Notes: a model not told the origin generated them from the sequence alone. 64,000 nucleotides of DNA from Clostridia bacterium (GCA_017466365.1 JAFTUG010000011.1:62001-126000); one strand, 5' to 3'; numbered from the stretch's first letter, positions 49,847 through 59,108 are shown. Numbers and translations: made by a program.

Positions 49847-51094
49847 TTATCCCCTTTTCCTTTCCTCTATATAAACTCTTGCAAGATTGAGCGCACGGGA
49901 TGCCGTCACATAGCGGTTATATTCCCTGTCATTCTTGCCCGTTTCAATTTTTTCGCAAGCATTATAATTTTCCGTATCAAGTGCGATAAAGCAAAGACCC
50001 ACGGGCTTGTTTGTGCCGTCGCTGTTCGGTCCTGCGATTCCCGTAACGGAAATTCCTATATCCGCACCCGAAACACGGCGGATTCCCGCCGCCATTTCTC
50101 TTGCGGTCTGTTCACTCACCGCACCGTAAGCGGCAAGAGTTTCTTCACGAACACCGAGAATTTTATTTTTCATTTCGTTTGAATAAGTGATTGCGCCGAA
50201 TTCAAAAACGGCGCTTGCACCCGAGATATCCGTTATTCTTTTCGGGATATATCCCGCAGTGCAGCTTTCCGCAGTAGCAATGGTGAGATTGTTTTCTTTG
50301 AGAAGCTCAACCACTCTCTGCTCAATGCTTTCGCTGTCGATACCGTAAACATAATTGCCGAGACGTTGACATACATCGTCAATGACGGGCTTGCAGAGCT
50401 TTTCTGCTTCCTCCTCATTATCGGCTTTTGCGGTGACACGCAGAAGAGCCTCGCCCTTTTTGGCATAGGGTGCAACGGTGGGATTTTCATTATCAAGCAA
50501 ATCGACACAGATTTCAGCCATTGCGCTCTCGCCTATACCCATTGTCCTTACCGTATGCGAAACAATTGCGCCCTCGGCATATTCGCGAAGATAATCAATA
50601 ACGCTTTCGTGATACATCGGTGCCATTTCATAGGGAGGCCCCGGAAGCATGACGACGCATTTGCCGTCTTTTTTGAGACCGAGACCGGGAGCAGTGCCGT
50701 GGTTATTGGTGAAAACCTCGCCGCCGACGGGTACATATGCCTGACGGAGATTTGTTTCGGGCATTTCAAGACCCTTTGATTTGAAATAACCCTTTATTTT
50801 TTCGGCAATGCCGTTATCAAGCTTCATTTCAAAGCCCATGACCTCACAGCAGACATCTCTCGTGATATCGTCAGCCGTAGGTCCGAGACCGCCCGTTGCG
50901 ATAACGATATCGCTTCTTTCAAGAGCGGTTTTGAGTGCGGCGGCAAGTCTTTCGGGATTGTCGCCGACGGTTGTGTGGCGGAGCACCGATATGCCGAGCT
51001 TTGCAAGCTGCACGGAGAGATATTTTGAATTTGTGTTGAGTATATCGCCGAGCAGTATTTCCGTGCCGACAGAAAGTATTTCGCAAACCGACAT
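49847..51094 (-). CDS. cinA: CinA: competence/damage-inducible protein, NMN deamidase type
   Basis: A 415-residue CinA with both domains: the molybdopterin-binding-like N-terminal part (SVGTEILLGDILNTNSKYLS, GGLGPTADDITRD, MLPGPPYEM) and the C-terminal deamidase (ATAESCTAGYIPKRITDISGAS, SVTGIAGPNSDGTNKPVG). It hydrolyses nicotinamide mononucleotide and ADP-ribose-type compounds. AAGGAGA lies upstream and thiI ends 11 bases before. In many Firmicutes cinA precedes recA; here sortase genes follow instead. Confidence 0.95.
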   Translation of the reverse strand: MSVCEILSVGTEILLGDILNTNSKYLSVQLAKLGISVLRHTTVGDNPERLAAALKTALERSDIVIATGGLGPTADDITRDVCCEVMGFEMKLDNGIAEKIKGYFKSKGLEMPETNLRQAYVPVGGEVFTNNHGTAPGLGLKKDGKCVVMLPGPPYEMAPMYHESVIDYLREYAEGAIVSHTVRTMGIGESAMAEICVDLLDNENPTVAPYAKKGEALLRVTAKADNEEEAEKLCKPVIDDVCQRLGNYVYGIDSESIEQRVVELLKENNLTIATAESCTAGYIPKRITDISGASAVFEFGAITYSNEMKNKILGVREETLAAYGAVSEQTAREMAAGIRRVSGADIGISVTGIAGPNSDGTNKPVGLCFIALDTENYNACEKIETGKNDREYNRYVTASRALNLARVYIEERKRG

Positions 51095-51105
51095 AAAAAA
51101 TCTCC

Positions 51106-52278
51106 TTAATATGCGTTAATATGAATAAACCTTGTTCCCTCAACCGCTTCATTGACAAGTCTTTCAACGTCGAGTGCCTTTTCGCATTCCTCAACATAGT
51201 CAATAGTCGGGCGGGTTCTGGGATGCTTCGGCGTGAACACCGTGCAGCAGTCCTCATAGGGAAGAATTGAAATATCAAAAGTATCTATTTTTCTTGAAAT
51301 CGCAACAACCTCGTCCTTATCCATGCCGATAAGAGGACGGAAAACGGGCATTTCGCAAACCGCATCCGTGCAGGCGATTGCAGGCATCGTCTGGCTTGCA
51401 ACCTGACCCACGCTTTCGCCCGTTATGAGCGCACCTGCGTGCTCTCTCTGCGCGATAATCTGTGAAACTCTCATCATCATGCGGCGCATGACAACGGTGA
51501 AAATATCCTCGGGGCAGTTATCCTTAATCTGCTCCTGAGTTTCGGTGAACGGAACAACGAAAAGAGTAATTCTGCCCGAATATTTGCTTACCTGCTTTAG
51601 GAGCGAATGAACCTTCTGCTCGGCTCTTTCGCTTGTGTAGGGAGGCGATGCAAAATGGATTGCGATAAGCTCGAGACCTCTTTTTGCCATCATGTATGCG
51701 GCAACGGGGCTGTCGATACCGCCCGAAATAAGAATTGCAGATCTGCCTGCAGAGCCGGTGGGCATACCGCCTGCGCCTTTTATCTGCTTGCCGTGAATAT
51801 AAGCATGGGTATCTCTTACCTCAACGGTAACAACCATGTCGGGGTTATGAACGTCAACCTCAAGATGGGGGAATTTACGAAGAAGATATCCGCCCGTTTC
51901 CCTGCAAATCTCGGGAGAACCGAGGGGGAATTTTTTATCCGAACGCTTTGCCTCAACCTTGAAGGTGCGTACTCCGAGAAGCTGGGGAGCCAGGTATTCT
52001 TCGGCGCTTCTCAATATAACTTCCATATCCTTTTCAACAGCCGCCGCTCTTGAAAAGCCTGCGATGCCGAAAATCTTTTTGATGCGTTCAACGGCATCCT
52101 CAAGGTCTGCGCCCTCTTCGGGTTCGGCAACGATTGTTGACTGCGAAACGGTGAATTTGAAATTTCCTGCCGAGGCGAGTCTGCGTTTCATATTCTTGAT
52201 GAGCATATCCTCAAAGGTTCTTCTGTTGAGACCCTTGAGAGCAAGCTCTCCGTTTTTGATTAAAATAATTTCTTTCAT
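51106..52278 (-). CDS. thiI: tRNA 4-thiouridine synthase ThiI
   Basis: A 390-residue ThiI started at ATG 52278, giving MKEIILIKNGELALKGLNR; an upstream in-frame start at 52314 would place extra residues before the CGGAG site. Order: NFLD/THUMP region (to about 165), PP-loop LISGGIDSPVAAYMMAKRG, and C-terminal part ending near PEDCCTVFTPKHPRTRP. No C-terminal rhodanese domain is present, as in Bacillus ThiI. It makes 4-thiouridine at tRNA position 8, taking sulfur from a cysteine desulfurase. That partner is encoded just upstream. Confidence 0.95.
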   Translation of the reverse strand: MKEIILIKNGELALKGLNRRTFEDMLIKNMKRRLASAGNFKFTVSQSTIVAEPEEGADLEDAVERIKKIFGIAGFSRAAAVEKDMEVILRSAEEYLAPQLLGVRTFKVEAKRSDKKFPLGSPEICRETGGYLLRKFPHLEVDVHNPDMVVTVEVRDTHAYIHGKQIKGAGGMPTGSAGRSAILISGGIDSPVAAYMMAKRGLELIAIHFASPPYTSERAEQKVHSLLKQVSKYSGRITLFVVPFTETQEQIKDNCPEDIFTVVMRRMMMRVSQIIAQREHAGALITGESVGQVASQTMPAIACTDAVCEMPVFRPLIGMDKDEVVAISRKIDTFDISILPYEDCCTVFTPKHPRTRPTIDYVEECEKALDVERLVNEAVEGTRFIHINAY

Positions 52279-52332
52279 GTTTTTCATTCTCCGATGTTTT
52301 ATGCTTGATATCAAAGGGAAGGCTTTTGTGAA

Positions 52333-53469
52333 TTATTTCAAAGCTCTTATAACTTTTTTTCCTTCAATAATTCCGAGGATAAGAGCATCTATTTCCTGAA
52401 TGGTTGTGAATCTTGAAAAGCTGATTCTCAAAGGGCCGTCAAGTCTTTTGCGGTCAAGATTCATCTGCATGAGAACGTGGCTTTTTTTGCCCTTTGAGCA
52501 TGCCGAACCGCTTGAAACGCAGATTCCTCTGTCCGAAAGGAAGTTGAGCATCGGCTCGGATTTTATGCCGATAAGCGAAATATTAGTTACATACGGCAGA
52601 GCATCGGGCGGTGAATTTATAACAACGCCGTCGATTTCCGTGAGCTTTGATACCATGTAGTCACGCAGCATCGTTATATGCTCAAGCTCTCTCTGCGGGT
52701 CGGGCAAGGCTCTTGCGGCAGCGGCAAAGCCTGCGATAAGAGGCATTGCTTCCGTGCCGGGTCTGATTTTCTTTTCCTGCTCACCGCCGAAGGTTCTCGG
52801 TTTAATCTTAACGCCCTTGCGGATATAAAGCGCACCGACGCCCTTCGGACCGTGGATTTTATGGGAGCTTACCGTCATCAGGTCAACTCCGAGTGAGGCG
52901 GGCTTCACGGGCATTTTTCCGAATGCCTGAACGGCATCGCAGTGGATTAATGCAGGTGAACGAGCCATCATAGCGGCTCGCTTTGCCGCCTGAACGGGCA
53001 TTATTGTTCCGATTTCGTTATTGACGAGCATCATCGTTATTAAAATCGTGTTTGAATTCACGGCGGCGAAAAGGTCTTTTTCGTTTACCCTGCCGTAGCT
53101 GTCAACCTTAAGCTTTATTACTTCAAAGCCTTCTGCTTCAAGGCGGTTTAAGGTATCGTCAATGCTTGAATGCTCAATGCTTGTTGAAACTATCCTTCTG
53201 CCCATGCGGCGCATCTGATAGGCTGCGCCCATAACGGCGAGGTTATTGCTTTCCGTGCCGCCCGAGGTGAAGAAAATCTCTTCGGGAGAGCAGGAAAGAC
53301 GGGAGGCGATATCGCTTCTCGAGCTTTCAAGCAGCTCGTTGGCTCTGTTGCCCACGGCGTGAAGAGAAGAGGGATTTCCCCAGCTTTGAGTCATGGCTTC
53401 CGTTACCGCTTTGACCGCTTCACAGCACGGTGCGGTGGTTGCGCTGTTATCGAAATATGCTTCCATCAT
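52333..53469 (-). CDS. nifS: Cysteine desulfurase (NifS/IscS family), ThiI partner
   Basis: A 378-residue PLP enzyme (ATG 53469 or 53466). AYFDNSATTAPCCEAV begins the family. The PLP Lys is in SSHKIHGPKGVGALYI (about 205) and the catalytic Cys in SSGSACSKGKKSHVL (about 330). It converts Cys to Ala and passes the sulfur to ThiI. Pairing with thiI, as in Bacillus nifZ-thiI, suggests it is dedicated to tRNA thiolation rather than Fe-S assembly. It is the first gene of the nifS-thiI-cinA-sortase run. Confidence 0.95.
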   Translation of the reverse strand: MMEAYFDNSATTAPCCEAVKAVTEAMTQSWGNPSSLHAVGNRANELLESSRSDIASRLSCSPEEIFFTSGGTESNNLAVMGAAYQMRRMGRRIVSTSIEHSSIDDTLNRLEAEGFEVIKLKVDSYGRVNEKDLFAAVNSNTILITMMLVNNEIGTIMPVQAAKRAAMMARSPALIHCDAVQAFGKMPVKPASLGVDLMTVSSHKIHGPKGVGALYIRKGVKIKPRTFGGEQEKKIRPGTEAMPLIAGFAAAARALPDPQRELEHITMLRDYMVSKLTEIDGVVINSPPDALPYVTNISLIGIKSEPMLNFLSDRGICVSSGSACSKGKKSHVLMQMNLDRKRLDGPLRISFSRFTTIQEIDALILGIIEGKKVIRALK

Positions 53470-53753
53470 TCTCTTTTCACCCCTGTCGGCACTATGCCCA
53501 TTATAATCATATTTAAAACATTATACACTATTTTTCCCCCACTTGCAATAATTTTTTATTATTATAATATACAGAGAGGAGAGATAAGGGCGAAAAAACG
53601 CAAGGTATTGTGTTCCTTTTCCTCACAACAACATTATATGCGAAAAAATTTTTTCAGGGACAAAGTCGCATTTCAAAGTCTACAAAAAGATAATTAATAT
53701 TTTAGGGTACAAATTGTTAACAGTTTTAAAAAAATTCGGAAGTATAATCGGAA

Positions 53754-53782
53754 TTGAAAAATTTTTATATATGTGATATTAT
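53754..53782 (+). promoter_or_regulatory. Promoter of the ftsW/PBP operon
   Basis: TTGAAA (53754-53759), a 17-base spacer and TATTAT (53777-53782) lie 36 bases before the start codon. The rest of the divergent gap 53470-53753 is AT-rich and shows nothing else I can name, apart from the unassigned nifS promoter. Confidence 0.75.
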
Positions 53783-53818
53783 GTTCACAGATATTTTCGA
53801 ATAAAGGAGGGATACGGA

Positions 53819-55108
53819 ATGGCGGAAACGGCAGTAAAAAAGCAGTCGCATTTTCAGCAAGTAACGGTTATGCTGCTAATGACGGCTTTTCAGCTTGTAT
53901 GCGCCGCCTGCGTTCTTTGCAGGCAGGAGGAATTGAGCCTCACAATGGTCTATATTTTCTTCGGATATATCGCCGCCGAGTGGATTTATATGCTCATCGG
54001 CACCCTCGTTACGGGCAACGACTATTTCGAGCTTGAAGCAATTGCCTTTTTCCTCTCGGGAATAGGGCTTACGGTCTGCGCAAGCTTCAGCGAGGATTTT
54101 GCGCTCAAGCAGATAATCGCAATCGGTCTCGGTCTTGCGGTTTATCTCGTTATGCTTCTCCTGATAAAAGACGTTCATTTTGCAAGCCTTCTGCGTTATC
54201 CCGCCGCCGTGGGTGCGGTAGGACTTCTTGCCGTAAACCTTGTTATGGCAAAGAGCATCAACGGCACTCTTAACTGGATTGACCTCGGCTTTTTCTCCGT
54301 TCAGCCCTCGGAATTCGTGAAGGTTGCGTTTGTGCTTGTGGGTGCGGTATCCCTCGAAAAACTGCTTTCAAGCGTGAGCTTGACAAAATACATCATATTT
54401 TCGCTCGGCTGTGTCGGCGCACTTTTTCTGATGAAGGATTTCGGCACGGCGCTGATATTCTTTTTCACCTTTATTCTGATAGCCTTCATGCGCTCGGGCG
54501 ATATCAGAACAATTGCCCTCATATGCACCGTTGCACTCATGGGTGCGGCGCTGATTATTTACTTCAAGCCTTATGTTGCCAACCGTTTTGCGGCTTACCG
54601 CCACGTATGGGATTTCATGGATACAACGGGCTATCAGCAGACGAGAGTGCTGATTTATTCGGCAAGCGGCGGACTTTTCGGTTTGGGAATCGGTGAAGGC
54701 AAGCTGCGTGATGTCTATGCGGCATCAACCGACCTTATTTTCGGTCTTATCTGCGAGGAAATGGGGCTGCTTATCGGCATTGCGGTGCTTTTGAGCTTTG
54801 CGGGTATTGCTCTTTTTGCAATCCGCTCCGCAAAATCAGCCGCCTCAACCTTCTATGCAATCGCTGCCGTAGCTGCGGCGGGAATGCTGCTTTTCCAGCT
54901 TTCGCTGAATGTTTTCGGAATAACGGATTTGCTGCCTCTGACGGGTGTTACCCTGCCTTTCGTAAGCCGAGGCGGTTCAAGCATGATATGCTCATGGGGC
55001 TTGCTTGCCTACATAAGAGCGGCAGGTGCGCCGTTTGAGCCTCCCAAGCCCGATGTTGCAATTAAAAAACCCGTGAAAAGGAACACCTCAAAAGGAGGTG
55101 CGGCATGA
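53819..55108 (+). CDS. FtsW/RodA/SpoVE-family glycan polymerase
   Basis: A 429-residue protein with about 10 membrane helices. The SEDS signatures are NLDL-like GTLNWIDLGFFSVQPSEFVKV (Trp, Gln, Pro, Ser, Glu for catalysis), LLMKDFGTALIFF with the catalytic Asp-Phe-Gly, GYQQTRVLIYSASGGLFG and PLTGVTLPFVSRGGSSM near the C-terminus. SEDS proteins polymerise lipid II into glycan strands with a class B PBP. The next gene encodes such a PBP and overlaps by 4 bases, so the pair form one synthase. The elongation PBP2 at 7.4 kb lacks an adjacent SEDS gene. GGAGG lies upstream. Confidence 0.93.
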   Translation: MAETAVKKQSHFQQVTVMLLMTAFQLVCAACVLCRQEELSLTMVYIFFGYIAAEWIYMLIGTLVTGNDYFELEAIAFFLSGIGLTVCASFSEDFALKQIIAIGLGLAVYLVMLLLIKDVHFASLLRYPAAVGAVGLLAVNLVMAKSINGTLNWIDLGFFSVQPSEFVKVAFVLVGAVSLEKLLSSVSLTKYIIFSLGCVGALFLMKDFGTALIFFFTFILIAFMRSGDIRTIALICTVALMGAALIIYFKPYVANRFAAYRHVWDFMDTTGYQQTRVLIYSASGGLFGLGIGEGKLRDVYAASTDLIFGLICEEMGLLIGIAVLLSFAGIALFAIRSAKSAASTFYAIAAVAAAGMLLFQLSLNVFGITDLLPLTGVTLPFVSRGGSSMICSWGLLAYIRAAGAPFEPPKPDVAIKKPVKRNTSKGGAA

Positions 55109-56466
55109 GAATAACGGCTAAAAGAGCGGCGATAGTTTATGTGCTGATTGCCGCATTCCTTGCAGGGGTCTGCATCTTTGTTGTGAGCCTTGTGATGAAC
55201 GGCTCGGAATGGGCTTCAAACAGGGCAAACCGCCATATCTACAAGGGCGGAACGATAGTCAATGCAGGAACTATTTACGATATAAACGGCGTTGTGCTTG
55301 CGAAAAGCTCCGATAACGAGAGAATTTTTTCGGATAATGCCGATATCCGCAAATCCGTGCTTCATGTTGTGGGAGATACGGCAGGAGTTATCTCCACGGG
55401 CACTCATTATCTTTACCGTGATGTGCTTTCGGGCTACAGCAGGGTTGAGGGCATCTATAACCTTAAGCGGAGCGGCACGGGCACGGATATTACTCTCAAT
55501 ATCGACAGCGAGGCGAATAAAATCGCATATAAGGCACTCGGCGATTATAACGGTGCTGTTGCGGTTTATAACTACAAAACGGGTCAGCTTTTATGCAGCG
55601 TTTCAAAGCCGACCTACGATATAAAAAACAAGCCCGAGGACCTTCTTACAAACGAAAAATATTCGGGAGTATTCCTTGATAAGGTTATTTCGGGAATTTA
55701 TACTCCCGGCTCGATTATGAAAATTATAACGGCAGGCTGTGCGATTGAAAATATCCCCGATATTTATACACGCACCTTTGAGTGCGACGGCGAATACGAA
55801 ACGGGCGACGGCACGGTCATCTGCAACGGCGAGCACGGCAAGCAGGATTTTCAGAAGGCTATGAATAATTCCTGCAACTGCGCCTTTGCCGAAATTTCAA
55901 TAGAGCTCGGAGCGGCAAAGCTTAAGGCTTATGCGGAAGCTCTCGGCTTCAACAAACAGCTTTATGCAAAGGAAATACGGCTTACAAAGAGCAGGTTCGA
56001 CCCCTCCGCACAGAGCAAATCGGAGCTTGGCTGGGCAGGCATCGGTCAGTCAACAACCTATGTAAATCCTGCTCATTTTCTTGCGCTTATGGGTGCAATT
56101 GCAAACGGCGGCACGGGTTATGCGCCCGACAGAATCCGTTCAACGGGAACGGTTTCGCAAATCATGGGCAGAATGCCGCAGGAATGCGTTAAAATGAACC
56201 CCGAAACCGCCGCAAAGCTCAATGAAATTCTGCGTTCAAACGTTGAGGATAAATACGGCGATTGGAAATTTGAAAATCTGCAGATGTGCGGCAAAACGGG
56301 CACGGCGCAGATTGATAACGCAAAGAGCCATTCGTGGTTTGTCGGCTATTCGCAGAGAGAGGATTTGCCCCTTGCGATAGTCTGCGTTGCGGAGCATGCA
56401 GGTCAGGGCTCAGGCGTTGCTTCAACGGTTGCGAATAAGGTTATGCAGTATTTTTTAAGTGAATAG
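55105..56466 (+). CDS. Class B penicillin-binding protein, PbpA-type
   Basis: A 453-residue class B PBP, shorter than the elongation PBP2. One membrane helix (about 8-30) and a short N-terminal region (GTIYDINGVVLA) are followed by the transpeptidase domain with SxxK in GSIMK (about 205-209), SxN in NSCNC (about 255) and KTGTA (about 397). It matches the PbpA family paired with RodA/FtsW in Actinobacteria and Clostridia. Its start overlaps the SEDS gene (ATGA), so the two proteins should be made in equal amounts. It may act in division or spore cortex rather than elongation. Confidence 0.93.
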   Translation: MRITAKRAAIVYVLIAAFLAGVCIFVVSLVMNGSEWASNRANRHIYKGGTIVNAGTIYDINGVVLAKSSDNERIFSDNADIRKSVLHVVGDTAGVISTGTHYLYRDVLSGYSRVEGIYNLKRSGTGTDITLNIDSEANKIAYKALGDYNGAVAVYNYKTGQLLCSVSKPTYDIKNKPEDLLTNEKYSGVFLDKVISGIYTPGSIMKIITAGCAIENIPDIYTRTFECDGEYETGDGTVICNGEHGKQDFQKAMNNSCNCAFAEISIELGAAKLKAYAEALGFNKQLYAKEIRLTKSRFDPSAQSKSELGWAGIGQSTTYVNPAHFLALMGAIANGGTGYAPDRIRSTGTVSQIMGRMPQECVKMNPETAAKLNEILRSNVEDKYGDWKFENLQMCGKTGTAQIDNAKSHSWFVGYSQREDLPLAIVCVAEHAGQGSGVASTVANKVMQYFLSE

Positions 56467-56516
56467 TTAACAGTGAATAATGAAGAGTTGAGGGTCTGCG
56501 ACGCTTATTTGTGTTT

Positions 56517-56745
56517 CTCTCCCTCAGTCGCCATGCGACAGCTCCCTCATCAGAGGGAGCCTATGCAGGAAGTTTCTTCTTTTTAAAAATTTCCTGCATA
56601 AATCTTGTTTGCTTCTTGGGCTTCCTTTGACGAGGAAGCTGTCCGTAGGACTGAAGGAGAGATTTCAGCTTTTGCGGAGCAATATACAATTCGGAGCGAA
56701 GCGACCCTTCATTGCGAATTACGCATTACGAATTTCGAATTAATT
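56517..56745. repeat. Inverted composite of dispersed repeats
   Basis: CTCCCTCAGTCGCCATGCGA with AGCTCCCTCATCAGAGGGAG (about 56519-56562) faces GCTTCCTTTGACGAGGAAGC with TGTCCGTAGGACTGAAGGAG (about 56620-56661) in the opposite direction. Between them TATGCAGGAA and TTCCTGCATA form another inverted pair. AGCTTTTGCGGAGCAATATA and GCGAATTACGCATTACGAAT complete the element. It fills most of the 352-base gap; no gene is present. Confidence 0.8.
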
Positions 56746-56818
56746 TAATATGCTAAATATATAATAAATTTCCTTTTGGCGCATATCATATAATGATATT
56801 TGCTGAAAGGATTTTTTT

Positions 56819-57478
56819 ATGCTGAAAACGAAAGAACTCTTTGATTTATCGCATACTTTGGCAGGTGAATACCTCGGAAAATACGAATATCCGTGGCAGG
56901 CACTTTCGGGAATAAAGGGGCTCATAATTTCACTCGGCAAAAATCTCGATATGAGTGAATACGAGCATCGGGGAGATAATATTTTCATTCACAAAACCGC
57001 CGTTGTTGCGCCTACGGCTTTTATTGCCTCGCCTTGTATTGTCGGAAAAAACACCGAAATCCGCCATTGTGCTTTTATAAGAGGCTCGGCGCTTATCGGT
57101 GAAAACTGCGTTGTCGGCAACTCAACGGAGCTTAAAAACGTCATTCTTTTCGACAATGTTCAGGTGCCGCATTATAACTATGTCGGCGACAGCATCCTCG
57201 GCTATAAATCCCACATGGGCGCAGGGTCGATTACCTCAAATGTCAAGAGCGACAAAACTCTTGTTGCCGTCAAAAACGGCTCGGAAATTATCGAAACGGG
57301 TCTCAAGAAATTCGGTGCAATGCTCGGCGATTTTGTTGAGGTCGGCTGCTCAAGTGTGCTCAATCCGGGCACGGTTATCGGCAGAAACACAAATATCTAT
57401 CCGCTCTCGTCTGTCAGGGGTGTTATTCCCGAAAACAGCATTTATAAATCGGGCGGAGTTATTGTTAATAAGGAGTGA
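56819..57478 (+). CDS. Left-handed beta-helix (hexapeptide) acyl- or nucleotidyl-sugar transferase
   Basis: A 219-residue protein. After a short helical start (1-60) come hexapeptide-type repeats: IHKTAVVAPTAFIASPCIVG, GENCVVGNSTELKNVI, GDFVEVGCSSVLNPGTVIG. It resembles the C-terminal half of GlmU-like and phosphate acetyltransferase-type LbH proteins, with a conserved loop HYNYVGDSILGYKSHMGAG. No N-terminal uridylyltransferase domain is attached. It is followed after 4 bases by glmM, so an amino-sugar step is likely (inference). AAAGGA lies upstream. Confidence 0.82.
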   Translation: MLKTKELFDLSHTLAGEYLGKYEYPWQALSGIKGLIISLGKNLDMSEYEHRGDNIFIHKTAVVAPTAFIASPCIVGKNTEIRHCAFIRGSALIGENCVVGNSTELKNVILFDNVQVPHYNYVGDSILGYKSHMGAGSITSNVKSDKTLVAVKNGSEIIETGLKKFGAMLGDFVEVGCSSVLNPGTVIGRNTNIYPLSSVRGVIPENSIYKSGGVIVNKE

Positions 57479-57482
57479 TTTT

Positions 57483-58835
57483 ATGGGCAGATATTTCGGC
57501 ACAGACGGCTTCAGAGGTGAGGCAAACGTCAATCTTACGGCAGACCATGCTTATAAGGTCGGCAGATTTCTCGGCTGGTATTACGGCAAAAACAAAAGCG
57601 GCGAAAATGCAAAAATAGTTATCGGCAAGGACACAAGAAGGTCGAGCTATATGTTTGAATATTCGCTCATTGCGGGTCTTACCGCATCGGGTGCGGATGC
57701 GTATATGCTCCATGTTACAACAACTCCCTCTGTTGCTTATATCACAAGGGTTGACGGCTTTGACTGCGGCATTATGATTTCCGCAAGCCATAATCCTTTT
57801 TTTGATAACGGAATAAAGATTATCAACGGCAGCGGCGAGAAGCTTGACGGAAAAGCGGTTGATATGATTGAGGATTATATTGACGGAAATCTCCCCGAAA
57901 TTCCGTTTGCAAAGGGTGAAAAAATCGGCAGAACGGTGGATTATATTTCGGGCAGAAACCGATATATAGGCTATCTTATTTCGCTCGGTCTTTATTCGTT
58001 CAGAGGCAAAAAAATCGGTCTTGACTGCGCAAACGGCAGCTCATGGAATATCGCAAAGGCGGTTTTTGATGCTCTGGGAGCGCAGACATATGTTATCAAC
58101 GCCGACCCCGATGGATTGAACATCAACAAAAACGCAGGCTCAACCCATATCGAGGGCTTGCAGAAGCTTGTAATTGAAAAAGGACTCGACGCAGGCTTTG
58201 CCTATGACGGCGATGCGGACAGATGCCTTTGCGTTGACGAAAACGGCGATGTCCTTACGGGCGACCATATTCTCTATATCTGCGGAAAATATCTCAAGGA
58301 GAAGGGCGAGCTTCTCAATAATACGGTTGTCACAACGGTAATGTCCAATTTCGGGCTTTACAAGGCTTTTGACGAAATCGGAATTGACTATGCGAAAACG
58401 GCTGTCGGCGATAAGTATGTGTATGATTACATGCTGAAAAATAATAACCGTCTGGGCGGTGAGGAATCGGGTCATATCATTTTTTCAAAACATGCCTCAA
58501 CGGGTGACGGAATTCTGACCTCGCTTAAGATGATGGAGGTTATGATGGCAAAAAAACAGCCCTTCAGCAAGCTTGCCGAGGGCTTTGAAATGTATCCGCA
58601 GGTGCTTAAGAATATCAGGGTCAAGGATAAGCCTGCCGCAAGAAACGATGCCGATGTTTGCGCTGCCGTTGAAGCGGCAGAAAAAAAGCTCGGCACCTCG
58701 GGCAGAATACTTGTCCGTGAGTCCGGCACTGAGCCTGTTATCAGAGTTATGGCGGAGGCGGAAACAAAAGAGCTTTGCCTTGAATGCGTTGACAGCGTTG
58801 TTGATGTCATAATCAAAAAAGGTCACGGGGCTTGA
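57483..58835 (+). CDS. glmM: Phosphoglucosamine mutase GlmM-like
   Basis: A 450-residue alpha-D-phosphohexomutase from ATG 57483 (AAGGAG just inside the end of the previous gene). MGRYFGTDGFRGEAN is the GlmM start, ISASHNPFFDNGIK holds the phosphorylated Ser, DGDADRCLCVDENG binds the metal, GGEESGHIIF the sugar, and RESGTEPVIRVM the phosphate. It converts glucosamine-6-phosphate to glucosamine-1-phosphate for UDP-GlcNAc and wall synthesis. Order with the beta-helix transferase supports that pathway. Confidence 0.95.
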   Translation: MGRYFGTDGFRGEANVNLTADHAYKVGRFLGWYYGKNKSGENAKIVIGKDTRRSSYMFEYSLIAGLTASGADAYMLHVTTTPSVAYITRVDGFDCGIMISASHNPFFDNGIKIINGSGEKLDGKAVDMIEDYIDGNLPEIPFAKGEKIGRTVDYISGRNRYIGYLISLGLYSFRGKKIGLDCANGSSWNIAKAVFDALGAQTYVINADPDGLNINKNAGSTHIEGLQKLVIEKGLDAGFAYDGDADRCLCVDENGDVLTGDHILYICGKYLKEKGELLNNTVVTTVMSNFGLYKAFDEIGIDYAKTAVGDKYVYDYMLKNNNRLGGEESGHIIFSKHASTGDGILTSLKMMEVMMAKKQPFSKLAEGFEMYPQVLKNIRVKDKPAARNDADVCAAVEAAEKKLGTSGRILVRESGTEPVIRVMAEAETKELCLECVDSVVDVIIKKGHGA

Positions 58836-58990
58836 ATTCGGAATTCGTAATGCGTAATTCGGAATTGAGGGTCGTTTTGCTCCGATTTTTATATTGCTTA
58901 TCAACTAATCAGCCTCCCACTCGGGGGAGGCTGCATTTTCGCAAGAAAATGACGGAGGGGGTTATTCGGTTTTGCGGAGCAAACATATTA
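58836..58990. repeat. Dispersed repeats after glmM
   Basis: GAATTCGGAATTCGTAATGC followed by GTAATTCGGAATTGAGGGTC is the reverse-oriented version of the words at 7.3 and 56.7 kb. AGCCTCCCACTCGGGGGAGG and CATTTTCGCAAGAAAATGAC form hairpins, and TTTTGCGGAGCAA closes the element. No gene lies between glmM and the toxin-antitoxin pair. Confidence 0.75.
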
Positions 58991-59054
58991 AATTTGTAAG
59001 CGTAGGGCGGCTTAAGATTATCCCGCCATACGTCAAAACAACATTCGGATTAGG

Positions 59055-59095
59055 TTGACAATATCCTAAAATTTGTGTATAATATTTGTACACAA
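59055..59095 (+). promoter_or_regulatory. Toxin-antitoxin promoter with operator-like palindrome
   Basis: TTGACA (59055-59060), a 17-base spacer and TATAAT (59078-59083) form a perfect promoter. TTGTGTA (59073-59079) and TACACAA (59089-59095) are an inverted repeat that covers the -10 box. This suits autorepression by the Phd-type antitoxin (inference). Confidence 0.85.
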
Positions 59096-59108
59096 AGGAG
59101 GAATGAGA

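Noticed and set aside
57099-57482. N-terminal extension of glmM into the upstream gene
   Set aside because: The added residues are out of frame with the beta-helix protein and lack similarity; ATG 57483 begins the canonical MGRYFGTDGFRG.
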